From Sphingobacteriales bacterium (GTDB lineage Bacteria > Bacteroidota > Bacteroidia > Chitinophagales > JADIYW01), in assembly GCA_947460245.1 (NCBI GenBank), contig CANHGL010000012.1:1-60610 (forward strand): a stretch of DNA of 60,610 bases, given 5' to 3'. The translations under genes were made by a program, and so were the position numbers. The notes under the pieces were generated by a model. The model searched no databases and was not told the DNA's origin. It worked only from the letters and a program-made list of their open reading frames with translations. This document shows, piece after piece, positions 33,726-43,563 of this stretch (position 1 is the first letter of the stretch; each line of letters starts with the position of its first letter).

Positions 33726-36194
33726 ATGAAAGTATTGAAATTTGGAGGTACATCTGTTGGGACAGCGGAAAGTATCAAAACTATAGTAGAAATTGTACGT
33801 GGGGAAAAAGAACAGGGTTTAAACATTGCCTTGGTTTGCTCTGCATTTACTAAAGTAACAGACCAGTTAATCGAAATAGGTAAGCTTGCAGAAAAGAATA
33901 GTACGTTAGAGTATCTTGATGTATTTAAGTTGTTAGAGTCAAGGCATAAAAAAGTGATTGAAGAACTTATTGGAGATAAAGAGATAAGAGAAAATTGGCT
34001 TAAAGAACTTGAAGTAGAAATGCTTCTTATTTTAGATATTTTACATCAAATTAATCAGGATAGAGAATTATCGGATAAGATTTTAGCCTCTTTGATTTCT
34101 TATGGAGAACGTTTCTCTTCATTTATTTTTGCAGGGGTATTAAAAGATGCTGGTTTTAATGCAGTATATGTAGATGCAACTAAGATGGTGCGTACAGATT
34201 CAAATTACCTTTCCGCTAAGGTAAATTTTGAGATTACAAATAATAATATTGAATCCTTCTTTGAAAGTTTCGAGGGGATAGCTGTAATTACTGGTTTTAT
34301 TGGCGAAGATAAAAATGGAGATAGTACTACATTGGGAAGAGGTGGATCGGACTATACCGCTTCAATTTTCGGTGCGGCATTGAAGGTTGACGTGATAGAG
34401 ATTTGGACAGATGTAAATGGTATGCTTACTGCTGATCCCAGAAGCGTAGAGCAAGCATTAACCATACCGGTGTTATCTTACAAGGAGGCTATGGAACTTT
34501 CGCATTTTGGAGCTAAGGTAATTTATCCACCCAGTATACAGCCGGCATATACTCATCAAATCCCTTTAAAGATTAAAAATACATTTAACCCTACTCATCC
34601 TGGTTCGTACATCTCTATGGATTCTGGCACATCTAATAATGCAATTAAAGGCATTTCCTCTATTTCTGACATTGCCATATTGCGTTTAGAGGGTACAGGT
34701 ATGGTGGGAGTAGTGGGTACCGCCTCCAGGTTATTTGGCTGTTTATCAAAAGCAGGAATCAATATTATATTTCTTACCCAGGGTTCCTCGGAACATTCTA
34801 TTTGTTTTGGTATTCTTCCATCTCAGATAGAAACAGCTCAACAAGCTATTTTAAAAGAGTTTTCAGAAGAGATAATAAGTAAACAGATTCACCCAGTCGT
34901 TGCAGAAACAGATAATTCAATTATTGCTGTAATTGGCGAGAATATGTCAAATATGCCCGGTGTTTCTGCAAAAATGTTCATGGCGCTGGGGAAGAATGGT
35001 ATTAATGTGAAAGCCATAGCTCAAGGTTCTTCAGAGTTAAACATTACGGCAGTTATTGATAGTTCTAATGAGGCTAAAGCACTTAATGCACTTCATGAGG
35101 TATTCTTTGAAAGTGATTTGCATTCTATTAATATTTTTCTGGTGGGTCCAACGGGACAGATTGGAAAGGCATTGCTCCGGCAGATTAAAGATCAACTGGA
35201 GTATCTGAAGCAAGAGAAATCTATTCAGATTAATTTAACCGGTATCATTAATTCCAAAAAGATGCTTTTAGATAGTAATGGGATAGATTTGAATAACTGG
35301 GATGAAATTCTTTTGGAGAGTGGTGAGAGCGCTGACTTGAAAATTTTTATGGATAAAATCATTGGACTTAATTTTGCTAACTCAGTTTTTATAGATTGCT
35401 CCGCAAGTACTAACGTAGTAGATTACTATGAGTATTTATTGAAGAAAAGTATTTCAATAGTAACACCTAATAAGATTGCAAATACATTAAGTCAGGAAAA
35501 ATATCTTAAACTAAGAACCCTGGTGAAATTATCCAATGCAAAATTTATGTATGAAACCAATGTAGGTGCAGGATTACCCGTTATCGGTACATTGCATTCT
35601 TTGATGAATTCAGGGGATAAAATACTTAAAATTGAAGCAGTACTTTCCGGAACCTTATCTTATATTTTCAATAACTTAACGGATCATATAAAATTTAGCG
35701 ATGTTGTTAAAGATGCAAAATCTAAAGGGTTTACAGAGCCTGATCCCAGAGAAGATCTTTCAGGGCTTGATGTTGCTAGAAAGGCATTGATACTCTCCAG
35801 AGATTCAGGATTAAAAATGGAGTTGGAAGATATCAAGGTGCAGAATCTTGTTGATGATGTCTTGCGTAATTTAACTATAGATAATTTTATGGAGAAGCTA
35901 CCTATTTTGGATGCAAGGTTTGAAGACCTTAAGAGAGATGCAGCGGCAAAAGGCAATGTTCTTCGGTATATGGCAATTATAGAGAATGGGGAAGTGGACA
36001 TTGCGCTCAGGCAGGTAGATGCAAGACATCCTTTTTATAATTTGACAGGCAGTGACAACATGATTGTTTTCACCACTGAACGTTATAAAAATAATCCACT
36101 GGTTATTAAAGGGCCCGGAGCCGGAGCTGAAGTAACTGCTGCTGGAGTATTCGCAGAGATTATATCCATTGGGAATTATATGGCTAATCGATGA
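33726..36194 (+). CDS. thrA: Bifunctional aspartate kinase / homoserine dehydrogenase
   Basis: The enzyme catalyses the first and third steps from aspartate to threonine: aspartate phosphorylation and reduction of aspartate semialdehyde to homoserine. The protein is 822 aa. The kinase domain has KFGGTSVGTAESIK at the N-terminus and GRGGSDYTASIFGAALK; two ACT-type regulatory segments lie at roughly residues 310-455 (GMVGVVGTASRLFGCLSKAG; NMPGVSAKMFMALGKNGINV). The dehydrogenase domain begins with FLVGPTGQIGKALLRQI and shows VTPNKIANT, YETNVGAGLPVIGTL and the GFTEPDPREDLSGLDVARKA block. It is the first gene of thrA-thrB-thrC. Confidence 0.95.
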   Translation: MKVLKFGGTSVGTAESIKTIVEIVRGEKEQGLNIALVCSAFTKVTDQLIEIGKLAEKNSTLEYLDVFKLLESRHKKVIEELIGDKEIRENWLKELEVEMLLILDILHQINQDRELSDKILASLISYGERFSSFIFAGVLKDAGFNAVYVDATKMVRTDSNYLSAKVNFEITNNNIESFFESFEGIAVITGFIGEDKNGDSTTLGRGGSDYTASIFGAALKVDVIEIWTDVNGMLTADPRSVEQALTIPVLSYKEAMELSHFGAKVIYPPSIQPAYTHQIPLKIKNTFNPTHPGSYISMDSGTSNNAIKGISSISDIAILRLEGTGMVGVVGTASRLFGCLSKAGINIIFLTQGSSEHSICFGILPSQIETAQQAILKEFSEEIISKQIHPVVAETDNSIIAVIGENMSNMPGVSAKMFMALGKNGINVKAIAQGSSELNITAVIDSSNEAKALNALHEVFFESDLHSINIFLVGPTGQIGKALLRQIKDQLEYLKQEKSIQINLTGIINSKKMLLDSNGIDLNNWDEILLESGESADLKIFMDKIIGLNFANSVFIDCSASTNVVDYYEYLLKKSISIVTPNKIANTLSQEKYLKLRTLVKLSNAKFMYETNVGAGLPVIGTLHSLMNSGDKILKIEAVLSGTLSYIFNNLTDHIKFSDVVKDAKSKGFTEPDPREDLSGLDVARKALILSRDSGLKMELEDIKVQNLVDDVLRNLTIDNFMEKLPILDARFEDLKRDAAAKGNVLRYMAIIENGEVDIALRQVDARHPFYNLTGSDNMIVFTTERYKNNPLVIKGPGAGAEVTAAGVFAEIISIGNYMANR

Positions 36195-36207
36195 TGCTGC
36201 CATCAAC

Positions 36208-36215
36208 TAAATTTG
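36208..36215 (+). promoter_or_regulatory. Candidate internal promoter box before thrB
   Basis: TAAATTTG fits TAnnTTTG and lies in the 72-base gap between the thrA stop and the thrB ATG at 36267. It could give a second promoter inside the thr operon. Confidence 0.35.
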
Positions 36216-36266
36216 TATTTTTATAGGAATGACTTTTTTACTCAGTATCTATTCTTTAACACTGTC

Positions 36267-37223
36267 ATGAAACCAGGAGATAAAATTAAAGTATTCGCGC
36301 CTGCAACTGTAGCAAATGTTGCTTGTGGTTTTGATGTGCTTGGTTTTGCAATTGATGCACCTGGAGATGAGTTGATACTGGAAATTACTAAAGAACAAGG
36401 AGTTGTAATTGAGGATATTCAGGGAGATGGTGGTGTTTTGCCTCGTGATCCTAAAAAGAATTCATGTTCAGTTGCAATCCAGGATTATTTAGATTACACA
36501 TCTGCATCGTTTGGCTGCAAGATTTGGTTAAATAAGCTCATGCCTTGTGGAAGTGGACTTGGCAGTAGCGCTGCAAGTGCTGTGGCAGGTGTTTATGCTA
36601 TTAACTTACTTTCCGGCAATAAGCTTTCTAAACAAGAAATGTTGCCCTTTCTGCTCAATGCAGAGAAAGCAGCCTGTGGTTCAGCTATTGCAGATAATGT
36701 TGCAGCCAGCTTATATGGTGGTTTTATTTTGGTCAGAAGTTATGAGCCACTGGATATCTTGCAGATCTCGGTACCGGATGATTTATGGTGTGCTGTTATT
36801 CATCCGGAAATAGTCATCCTTACTAAGGATGCGAGAGAAATACTTCCTAAAGAAATTACATTAAAAGATTCATTGCGCCAGAGTGCAAATCTTGGTGGTT
36901 TAATGATTGGTTTATTACGTTCTGATTATGATTTAATAGGAAGAAGTCTTGTTGATTATATTGCTGAGCCACATAGGAGTAAACTTATTCCTGGTTTTTT
37001 AGAAATTAAAGATGCGGCTATAAGAGCAGGAGCCTTAGGTGGAAGTATCAGTGGAAGCGGGCCAAGTGTTTTTGCTTTGTGTAAAGGCGAGAATATTGCC
37101 GTCCGTGTTGGAGATGCTATGAAAGAAGTAATGGATAAGAGGAATATCGTATCTCAGGTATATGTAAGTAAAGTAAATAGCCAAGGACCAAGAGTTTTGG
37201 ATCTTGATAGGTCAAATGCTTAA
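36267..37223 (+). CDS. thrB: Homoserine kinase
   Basis: ThrB phosphorylates homoserine. It belongs to the GHMP kinase fold: KVFAPATVANVACGFDVLGF at the N-terminus, the ATP-binding motif MPCGSGLGSSAASAVAG, and the C-terminal GGSISGSGPSVFAL glycine-rich motif. From the ATG at 36267 the protein is 318 aa, typical for the family. The reading frame extends to a TTG at 36213, but the added residues are aromatic-rich, unlike the family, and overlap the candidate promoter box. Confidence 0.94.
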   Translation: MKPGDKIKVFAPATVANVACGFDVLGFAIDAPGDELILEITKEQGVVIEDIQGDGGVLPRDPKKNSCSVAIQDYLDYTSASFGCKIWLNKLMPCGSGLGSSAASAVAGVYAINLLSGNKLSKQEMLPFLLNAEKAACGSAIADNVAASLYGGFILVRSYEPLDILQISVPDDLWCAVIHPEIVILTKDAREILPKEITLKDSLRQSANLGGLMIGLLRSDYDLIGRSLVDYIAEPHRSKLIPGFLEIKDAAIRAGALGGSISGSGPSVFALCKGENIAVRVGDAMKEVMDKRNIVSQVYVSKVNSQGPRVLDLDRSNA

Positions 37224-37247
37224 GTCTAAAAGTATAGTAAATAAGTA

Positions 37248-38558
37248 ATGCAGTTATATTCTACAAAACGACAATCGCCCAATGTAGGCCTTAAAGAGGC
37301 CGTATTAAAAGGACTTCCGCCAGATAATGGGTTGTACATGCCTTGCATAATTCAGGAATTACCACAGCAATTTTGGGACAATTTAGCTACCTATTCTTTC
37401 GCGGAGATGGCTTATGAGATAGCCCAACATCTTATAGGTGATGATGTCCCCGCTGAAGATCTTAAAAAGATAATAAACAATGCATATTATTTTGATGCTC
37501 CTCTGATAGAGGTTGGAGATTTTTCTGTGTTGGAATTGTACAATGGTCCAACATTGGCGTTTAAGGATTTCGGTGCCCGTTTTATGGGGCAATTGATAGG
37601 TTATTTTCTTCGTAATAATGATAAGGAAGTTAATATTCTCGTAGCTACTTCCGGCGATACGGGTAGTGCGGTTGCGCAGGGTTTTCTGAATGTACCGGGT
37701 ATAAAGGTTACTATACTTTATCCTAAAGGTAAGGTGAGTCATATTCAAGAACAGCAGTTTACAACGCTAGGTGCAAATATTACAGCTATTGAAATTGATG
37801 GTACTTTCGATGATTGCCAGTATTTAGTAAAACAGGCATTTTTAGATGCTGAACTTAATCAACGCCTTAAACTATCGTCTGCTAATTCTATAAATATAGC
37901 TAGATTAATACCCCAATCATTCTATTTTATATACGCTTATAAGCAGTTGGAAGATAAAAGTTTGCCACTGTATTTCTCTGTACCTAGTGGTAACTTTGGA
38001 AATCTAACGGCAGGTTTATTCGCAAAAAGAATGGGTCTTCCTATTGAAAAAATAATTGCAGCCAACAATGCGAATGATGTATTTACGCTCTATTGTGAAA
38101 CCGGAAACTATGCACCTAAGGCTTCTGTAAGGACTATCTCTAATGCTATGGATGTTGGAAATCCTAGTAATTTTGCACGATTGATGGATATGTATGAGGA
38201 TAGCTTGGAACGTTTAAGTGAGAATGTATCAGCTTATGCTTTCAATGATGATCAAACTGCCAATTGTATAAAAGATTGCTTTGAGTCATATAACTATGTG
38301 CTTTGTCCGCATACTGCTGTTGGTTATTTAGGAATGCAGGAGTTTATAGAAGAACAAGATCTGAATCCCTTATACGTGAATGCAATTGTATTGTCTACTG
38401 CGCATCCAGTAAAATTTGGTGAAGTAGTAGAGCCTTTAATTCAGGCATTTATTAAAATTCCGGATCGTTTACAATCTATCCTGAAAGGCAAAAAGAAGTC
38501 TGTGTTAATGTCTGCAGATTTTGATGTATTTAAAACATGGCTGCTAAGTAAGGAGTAA
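37248..38558 (+). CDS. thrC: Threonine synthase
   Basis: ThrC converts O-phosphohomoserine to threonine using pyridoxal phosphate. The 436-aa protein has the N-terminal MQLYSTKRQSPNVGLKEAVL, the PLP-lysine motif NGPTLAFKDFGARFMGQL, VATSGDTGSAVAQGF, the SANSINIARLIPQ segment and SVPSGNFGNLTAGLFAKRMG. It begins 24 bases after the thrB stop, and completes a thrABC operon that lacks only aspartate-semialdehyde dehydrogenase, which must be elsewhere. Confidence 0.95.
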   Translation: MQLYSTKRQSPNVGLKEAVLKGLPPDNGLYMPCIIQELPQQFWDNLATYSFAEMAYEIAQHLIGDDVPAEDLKKIINNAYYFDAPLIEVGDFSVLELYNGPTLAFKDFGARFMGQLIGYFLRNNDKEVNILVATSGDTGSAVAQGFLNVPGIKVTILYPKGKVSHIQEQQFTTLGANITAIEIDGTFDDCQYLVKQAFLDAELNQRLKLSSANSINIARLIPQSFYFIYAYKQLEDKSLPLYFSVPSGNFGNLTAGLFAKRMGLPIEKIIAANNANDVFTLYCETGNYAPKASVRTISNAMDVGNPSNFARLMDMYEDSLERLSENVSAYAFNDDQTANCIKDCFESYNYVLCPHTAVGYLGMQEFIEEQDLNPLYVNAIVLSTAHPVKFGEVVEPLIQAFIKIPDRLQSILKGKKKSVLMSADFDVFKTWLLSKE

Positions 38559-38603
38559 ATTCTTTAGAATTGTTATAATTTCAGATTTATAAAAAAATAT
38601 CAA

Positions 38604-39845
38604 ATGAAAAAAAGTATATCAATAGTTGTCTTTTGCTGTGTTTCTTTTCTGGGATTCTCTCAGGTTAGATACCTGGATTCTGTTTTTAATTTCATTAAGC
38701 ATTCAAATATAGTTTATGGAAGCAATTACGATAATTTGAACCAACCAACTACTTTGTTGATGGATGTTTATGAGCCGGAAAATGATACGATAACGCTTCG
38801 CCCAATTATCTTTTTTGTTCATGGTGGTTCATTTGTTGGTGGTAGTAGATCAGATCAAGCAATTAATAAAACTGCCCAGTTTTTTTGCAAAAAGGGTTAT
38901 GTTACAGTGAATATAGAATATAGGGTAGAGCAAACACAGATTATTACTCCTTTTTTAAATTTTGCCGAGCCGCTTAGCTTTTATAAAGCTATTGCAAGGG
39001 TTACGCAGGATATAAAGGCTTCAATTCGCTACCTGAAGAGAGATGCTCAATTAAATGCTAACCAGTATAGAGTAGATACGACCAGAATGTTTCTATATGG
39101 TTCATCTGCTGGTGCTATTGGTGGGCTTACGGCTGTTTTTCTGAATGACACCTTAGAAATGAGTAAAGGATTTAAAACGGCATACAGTGAGTTGGGTGGT
39201 CTGGATGGAGACAGTGGTAACCCGGGTTATGATATTGCTGGAATCAGGGCAGTTGTGAGTTGTAGTGGTGCTACGGACAGCTTTAATTATCTATCAAATA
39301 ATAGAGATATAGGATTATTGGCCTTTCATAATGTACCGGATTTTGTTGTTCCCTATGATGTTGGATGTTTTGAGACGGTATTCTGCCACTTAGGTTACTT
39401 CTATGGTTCTAATAGTTTAACACAGAAAGCAAGATTATTAGGGATGAATTATGAATACTACCCAATTAATAAAGTGGGGCACCCTGTTGATGCAGAAAGT
39501 GATTCAGCTACCCGGGTATTTATTCTTCAGAAAACTACGGATTTTCTCTATAAAATACTTAATGCTTCTTCTCCCACTTTGGTGAGATCTAATGAGATTA
39601 AGTCAATAAAGTGTTATCCTAACCCATCAAATGGAAGTATTACGATACGGATTCCGGAAGAGTTGCAATTCTGTAGAACAACTATTCAGTTCTCTGATGT
39701 CTTGGGTAAGGTAGCTTATACAGCTACTGTTACAGGAAAAGAACAGCTATTGTTACAACAAGAGAGCTTAACAGATGGGGTCTACCTCTTAACAATAAGT
39801 AGTGGAGAAAAGCAGTATGTATCAAAAATTATAATTGCCCATTAG
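38604..39845 (+). CDS. Secreted alpha/beta-hydrolase (carboxylesterase-like) with T9SS sorting domain
   Basis: A 413-aa exported esterase. After a signal peptide (ISIVVFCCVSFLGFSQ) the hydrolase core shows the oxyanion motif FFVHGGSFVGGSRSDQ, the nucleophile elbow LYGSSAGAIGGLTA and a catalytic-His segment INKVGHPVDAESD. From about residue 335 a type A T9SS sorting domain follows: IKCYPNPSNGSITIRIPEE and, at the end, LTDGVYLLTISSGEKQYVSKIIIAH. It should therefore be a client of the PorU/PorV system at 4-9 kb. The substrate is unknown. It follows thrC by 45 bases but is functionally separate, and it is convergent with the PI-PLC-like gene with a 3-base gap. Confidence 0.86.
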   Translation: MKKSISIVVFCCVSFLGFSQVRYLDSVFNFIKHSNIVYGSNYDNLNQPTTLLMDVYEPENDTITLRPIIFFVHGGSFVGGSRSDQAINKTAQFFCKKGYVTVNIEYRVEQTQIITPFLNFAEPLSFYKAIARVTQDIKASIRYLKRDAQLNANQYRVDTTRMFLYGSSAGAIGGLTAVFLNDTLEMSKGFKTAYSELGGLDGDSGNPGYDIAGIRAVVSCSGATDSFNYLSNNRDIGLLAFHNVPDFVVPYDVGCFETVFCHLGYFYGSNSLTQKARLLGMNYEYYPINKVGHPVDAESDSATRVFILQKTTDFLYKILNASSPTLVRSNEIKSIKCYPNPSNGSITIRIPEELQFCRTTIQFSDVLGKVAYTATVTGKEQLLLQQESLTDGVYLLTISSGEKQYVSKIIIAH

Positions 39846-39848
39846 AAA

Positions 39849-41033
39849 TTACTCCGCAATAATCCCTGCATTTTGCTTATCGGGTGCGCTTACAGGATTA
39901 ATTTTTGCTAATGCACCATTAGGAAATCTACAGCTATAATTTTTGAAATTAGCTGGATCTGTTTGGTATCGTGGGTCAGGTCTGTAATAATCCGTAGTAA
40001 CTATTTGAGCTCCACTTCTGAATGCAGCATTTTGTTTATCATAGTTTCCTGTTTTGTTTTCTCTATTAGGGCCATCCGCTCTCGTACGGATTATATATCC
40101 TTTCTCTACTGCAGACTTAATCTTCGCCTCATCTGCTATAGAGTTGTTGTAAATTAAAATAGCACTTTCTGGATTACCGGTAGTATCTCCATATAAAAAC
40201 ATGACTCTTCCTTGTAAGTATGGGTGTCCTAAAAGGTAATCATCTGTTGCGCCTCCTTCCATGACAAAAATAAATTTACCTCTGCTTTCACCAATAGTTG
40301 GCCAGTTATCGGCTAAAACTGCTTGTTCTAAGCTCGGGAAGGTATCTCTGACTTTGTCTGGCGTAATTACTTTATCTAAATTCGCCCCAAACACACTTTT
40401 TATTTCTGAATCTATATCGTCGCATAAACTTGGTGTGAATGGAAGTGCTGTGATAAATCCCAATGATCCAACTACATCTCCTATAGATTTTTCCTTTGCT
40501 TCAATGTGTAAGAAGATAGGTAAATGATTGGGGTGCGCATCAGACCAATCTTTTAAGGCCTGAAGATTATCTTTAAAAGTATAGTAATGCGTTTCAAAAT
40601 CTATATCAGGAATATGTAAAACCTTAAAGCCTGGCTCGTTTAATTTATCAATTCCGGAGGCTGCTGGCTGGCTTAAGAATGTATTGCCTTGTCTGTTGTA
40701 ATATCTTCCACCCTGCGGATCTGCATAAATATCAATTTCAAAGTTTCGGATACCATAGGTATTTAACTGTACGCTTAGCGGTTCATGGCTGTAGTCTAGT
40801 TCTTCAACTTTATATTCCGCGGGTAAGATAAAATTTATGGAGGTTAAAGCATCAAAGAGCGCAGTGCTCATATGTTTATGGTAGCTGTTGTGGCTGCCAA
40901 GAATCTGAAGTTGATTAATTTTAAGAAGATTAATCTCTGTTTGATCCGGGATAGGAGCAGTACTTGAGTTATTTTCTTTTTTACAAGATACTATTGTTAT
41001 AAGCAGGCAGATGGTTAATAAGCGTAAGTTCAT
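39849..41033 (-). CDS. Lipoprotein, Ca2+-dependent phosphatidylinositol-specific phospholipase C-like
   Basis: A 394-aa lipoprotein (lipobox ITIVSCKK). The fold signature is that of the Ca2+-dependent PI-PLC-like family: LQILGSHNSYHKHM near the N-terminus with a catalytic His, FEIDIYADPQGGRYYNRQG with the acidic metal-type residues, and HIEAKEKSIG. The C-terminal part has RTRADGPNRENKTGNYDKQNAAF split over two strands, then IVTTDYYRPDP. It is exported and membrane-tethered, so it would act on lipids or phosphodiesters at the cell surface. A 7-bp inverted repeat with a 4-base spacer (41037-41054) sits just upstream of its start. Confidence 0.85.
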   Translation of the reverse strand: MNLRLLTICLLITIVSCKKENNSSTAPIPDQTEINLLKINQLQILGSHNSYHKHMSTALFDALTSINFILPAEYKVEELDYSHEPLSVQLNTYGIRNFEIDIYADPQGGRYYNRQGNTFLSQPAASGIDKLNEPGFKVLHIPDIDFETHYYTFKDNLQALKDWSDAHPNHLPIFLHIEAKEKSIGDVVGSLGFITALPFTPSLCDDIDSEIKSVFGANLDKVITPDKVRDTFPSLEQAVLADNWPTIGESRGKFIFVMEGGATDDYLLGHPYLQGRVMFLYGDTTGNPESAILIYNNSIADEAKIKSAVEKGYIIRTRADGPNRENKTGNYDKQNAAFRSGAQIVTTDYYRPDPRYQTDPANFKNYSCRFPNGALAKINPVSAPDKQNAGIIAE

Positions 41034-41095
41034 AGTTCAGTTTTTGCAAACTGAAAATAGAAAATAATATTGATACTTTTATATGCTCAACTTGC

Positions 41096-42838
41096 TTATT
41101 GCTCGTCTCTGAGAAGTAAAAGGTCATGAATATACTTAACCGGCGCACTTCCATAACTTAGAAATTTTTCATTGAATGATTTCAGGTTGTAAGCAGGGCC
41201 TTTTAGCTGTTTATATTCTTCTCTTAAGTCTAAGATTTCTTTAAACCCAGTAAAATAGCAGCATAACTGAACGTTGGTAACCTGAACTCTGTGCCACTTT
41301 CCCTCTGCTTCTGTTTTTTGTTGGAAAGCCTGATTGATTAATAAATCCATAGCTTGTTCTTCGGACATATTTCTGGTGTGTACGCTAATATCTAAAATCG
41401 TATTACAGGTACTTCTTAAGTTCCATTTATAGTAAAACAGCCACATTTCAGGATCATCATTACCATAGCCATTTTCTAACATCATCAACTCACTATATAC
41501 TGCCCATCCTTCTATCATGGTGCTGTTTTGAAAAACGGACTTAATTAAGCTCGGCGACTGATTGCTGTAAACAAGTTGCGCGTAATGCCCAGGAATAGCC
41601 TCATGGATATTTAATATTTGTAGTGTGTATTTATTGTATTCCCGAAGGTAGCTTTCTGCCTTTTCTGTATTCCATCCATCTAATGTTCCTACATTATAAT
41701 AGGCTGTTCCATTTTTTTCATAGGGACCAGGCGCACTCATAGAGGCTCCGGCAACTCCAGCCATATAGCCTGGCTCTTGTCGAACTTTAAGTGGTTTGCT
41801 TGGATCCAGATATAAAATATTTTTTTCTTTAACAAATTTAGCTAACTCGGGAAGTTGCTGCTCTATGTATGGGCGAAAATCTTCTGTTTTTACATGTTGT
41901 ATAGAAATGGTATCAATAACTTTCTTTATTAATACTAAGCGATTTTCCGGCATTGGTTGTTTGTCAAAGTATTTAGGCCAAAGTTCTTTAGAGATTTTTT
42001 CCATCTCGTGATGTAGATATTCTTTTCGCTCCAATGCGGCATCATAAATTTGGTCGGAGCTGAAATGACTTTGAATTTCAAAAAAGAATTTCTTCTCGTA
42101 TAGCTCTTTACCCAATCTGAAACTCCTTGGGTTTTCTGGCTTTAAGTCTTTTAAGAAGCTGATATAGGAGTAAATAATATTCGCTGCCTTTCTAGCTTTT
42201 TTAAATAGATTCATTTTTTCTTTAACATCTATTTTTAATTGTCCAATAGAATCTGTTAGGTCTTTTTCAAATATGGAAAGTGACCCCTGATTCTGTTCTA
42301 TTGCTAATTGCAGATGTTCGGGAGATGGATTTTTAATAGTGCTTCTTGCTGAATCGTAGTATTCATTTACATGATCAAGCAGTTTGGAGATATTTTTAAT
42401 TCGCTTATCTAGTGGCTCGTAATTTTCAGACAGGATATAGCCAAATATCTCACCTACATTATAAATGGAAGGATTCCATTCATATGCTTTTAATTCATTG
42501 ATTTCCCATTGGCGTTGTTGAAGTTGAGTTTCAATGAGTTTAAAATCAATTTTATTAAGATTAGATAGATTTTGATAGTTAAATGCTTTAAGGGATTTGA
42601 GTTCTTTGTCAATAAACTTTAATTCTTTTTCTCTCTGAGCAGAATCAGGAATAGTAAGAATACTGTCATACTTATGATAGCCAATTAACGTAGCCCAATT
42701 AGGGTATAGCTTCCAGTATTTATCTAAAAATCCTTTCTTATAGGTGTCAAATTCAGTATTTGTTGTTTCCTGTGCTTTTAGTGAAGATTTTCCAATAACG
42801 ATTAAAAGAACTATAAACAGAAAGGTGCTTTTTTTCAT
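41096..42838 (-). CDS. DUF885 family exported protein
   Basis: A 580-aa protein with a signal peptide (STFLFIVLLIVIGKSSLKAQ). The long helical DUF885 fold includes the metallopeptidase-like motif IHEAIPGHYAQLVYSN (HExxPGH) and, upstream, GPYEKNGTAYYNVGTLDGW. C-terminal landmarks are SVFQNSTMIEGWAVYSELMM, LRSTCNTILDISVHTRNMS and AYNLKSFNEKFLSYGSAPV. The HEAIPGH motif suggests a zinc-dependent peptidase, but the substrate is unknown. The gene lies 62 bases upstream of the PI-PLC-like gene and in the same direction, so the two may be cotranscribed. Confidence 0.9.
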   Translation of the reverse strand: MKKSTFLFIVLLIVIGKSSLKAQETTNTEFDTYKKGFLDKYWKLYPNWATLIGYHKYDSILTIPDSAQREKELKFIDKELKSLKAFNYQNLSNLNKIDFKLIETQLQQRQWEINELKAYEWNPSIYNVGEIFGYILSENYEPLDKRIKNISKLLDHVNEYYDSARSTIKNPSPEHLQLAIEQNQGSLSIFEKDLTDSIGQLKIDVKEKMNLFKKARKAANIIYSYISFLKDLKPENPRSFRLGKELYEKKFFFEIQSHFSSDQIYDAALERKEYLHHEMEKISKELWPKYFDKQPMPENRLVLIKKVIDTISIQHVKTEDFRPYIEQQLPELAKFVKEKNILYLDPSKPLKVRQEPGYMAGVAGASMSAPGPYEKNGTAYYNVGTLDGWNTEKAESYLREYNKYTLQILNIHEAIPGHYAQLVYSNQSPSLIKSVFQNSTMIEGWAVYSELMMLENGYGNDDPEMWLFYYKWNLRSTCNTILDISVHTRNMSEEQAMDLLINQAFQQKTEAEGKWHRVQVTNVQLCCYFTGFKEILDLREEYKQLKGPAYNLKSFNEKFLSYGSAPVKYIHDLLLLRDEQ

Positions 42839-42984
42839 GGTGCTTAATTAGAAGAGTAAATGTAAAGCTATTTCATAATAAAATATAATGATGTTGAGCT
42901 AACTTATTTAAGTGTAATAGGTTTAATGGTGTATTCAGGAGTAAATATTGTCTATTTTTATGGAGTTAGAAATTATATAACAGT

Positions 42985-43557
42985 ATGCATCTTGGGGTTT
43001 CTGTTTTAGTGGTAGATAGTTATGATTCATTCACCTATAATCTTGTTCATTGTCTGGAGGGGTTGGGTGCTTCATGTACCGTTTTTAAAAACGATAAGTT
43101 ATCTGTAGAGGATGTCAATAGCTATGATAAGATTATACTTTCACCTGGGCCTGGTCTGCCAGAAGAAGCGGGACTTCTTATTCCAATCATTAAAAAATAT
43201 GCAGCAATAAAACCTATTATGGGTATTTGTTTGGGCTGCCAGGCAATTGGTCAGGTTTTTGGTTCAGAGTTGTATAACATGGGAAATGTTGTACATGGAA
43301 AAATGAAGAATACAACGATAATAGCTGAGGATGTTATTTTTAGAGGTCTGAATTCAGAATTTCAAAGTGGACGCTATCATTCGTGGGCATTAAGAAATGT
43401 AACAGATCCATTATTGGTTACAGCTGTAGATGATAATGGAGTGGTAATGGCTATTAAACATCTTAAATATAATATTAGGGGTATACAATTTCATCCGGAA
43501 AGTATAATGACTCCTGAAGGATCTAAAATGCTAAAAAACTGGTTGGAGTATTGTTGA
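42985..43557 (+). CDS. pabA: Glutamine amidotransferase subunit of anthranilate/aminodeoxychorismate synthase
   Basis: A 190-aa class I glutamine amidotransferase. It hydrolyses glutamine and passes ammonia to the chorismate-binding partner. VDSYDSFTYNLVHCLEGLG opens the protein; ILSPGPGLPEEAGLL, the nucleophile motif MGICLGCQAIGQVFG, YHSWALRNV and the catalytic His-Glu motif IQFHPESIMTPEG follow. Without a neighbouring component I gene, folate (PabA) and tryptophan (TrpG) roles cannot be separated; many bacteria use one protein for both. The gene stands alone between two minus-strand genes. Confidence 0.8.
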   Translation: MHLGVSVLVVDSYDSFTYNLVHCLEGLGASCTVFKNDKLSVEDVNSYDKIILSPGPGLPEEAGLLIPIIKKYAAIKPIMGICLGCQAIGQVFGSELYNMGNVVHGKMKNTTIIAEDVIFRGLNSEFQSGRYHSWALRNVTDPLLVTAVDDNGVVMAIKHLKYNIRGIQFHPESIMTPEGSKMLKNWLEYC

Positions 43558-43563
43558 TAGATT

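Noticed and set aside
41037-41054. 7-bp inverted repeat (TCAGTTT-N4-AAACTGA) just before the PI-PLC-like gene
   Set aside because: It is short, lacks a T-run in the direction of transcription and lies within 4 bases of the start codon; a terminator role is unlikely and an operator role is only a guess.
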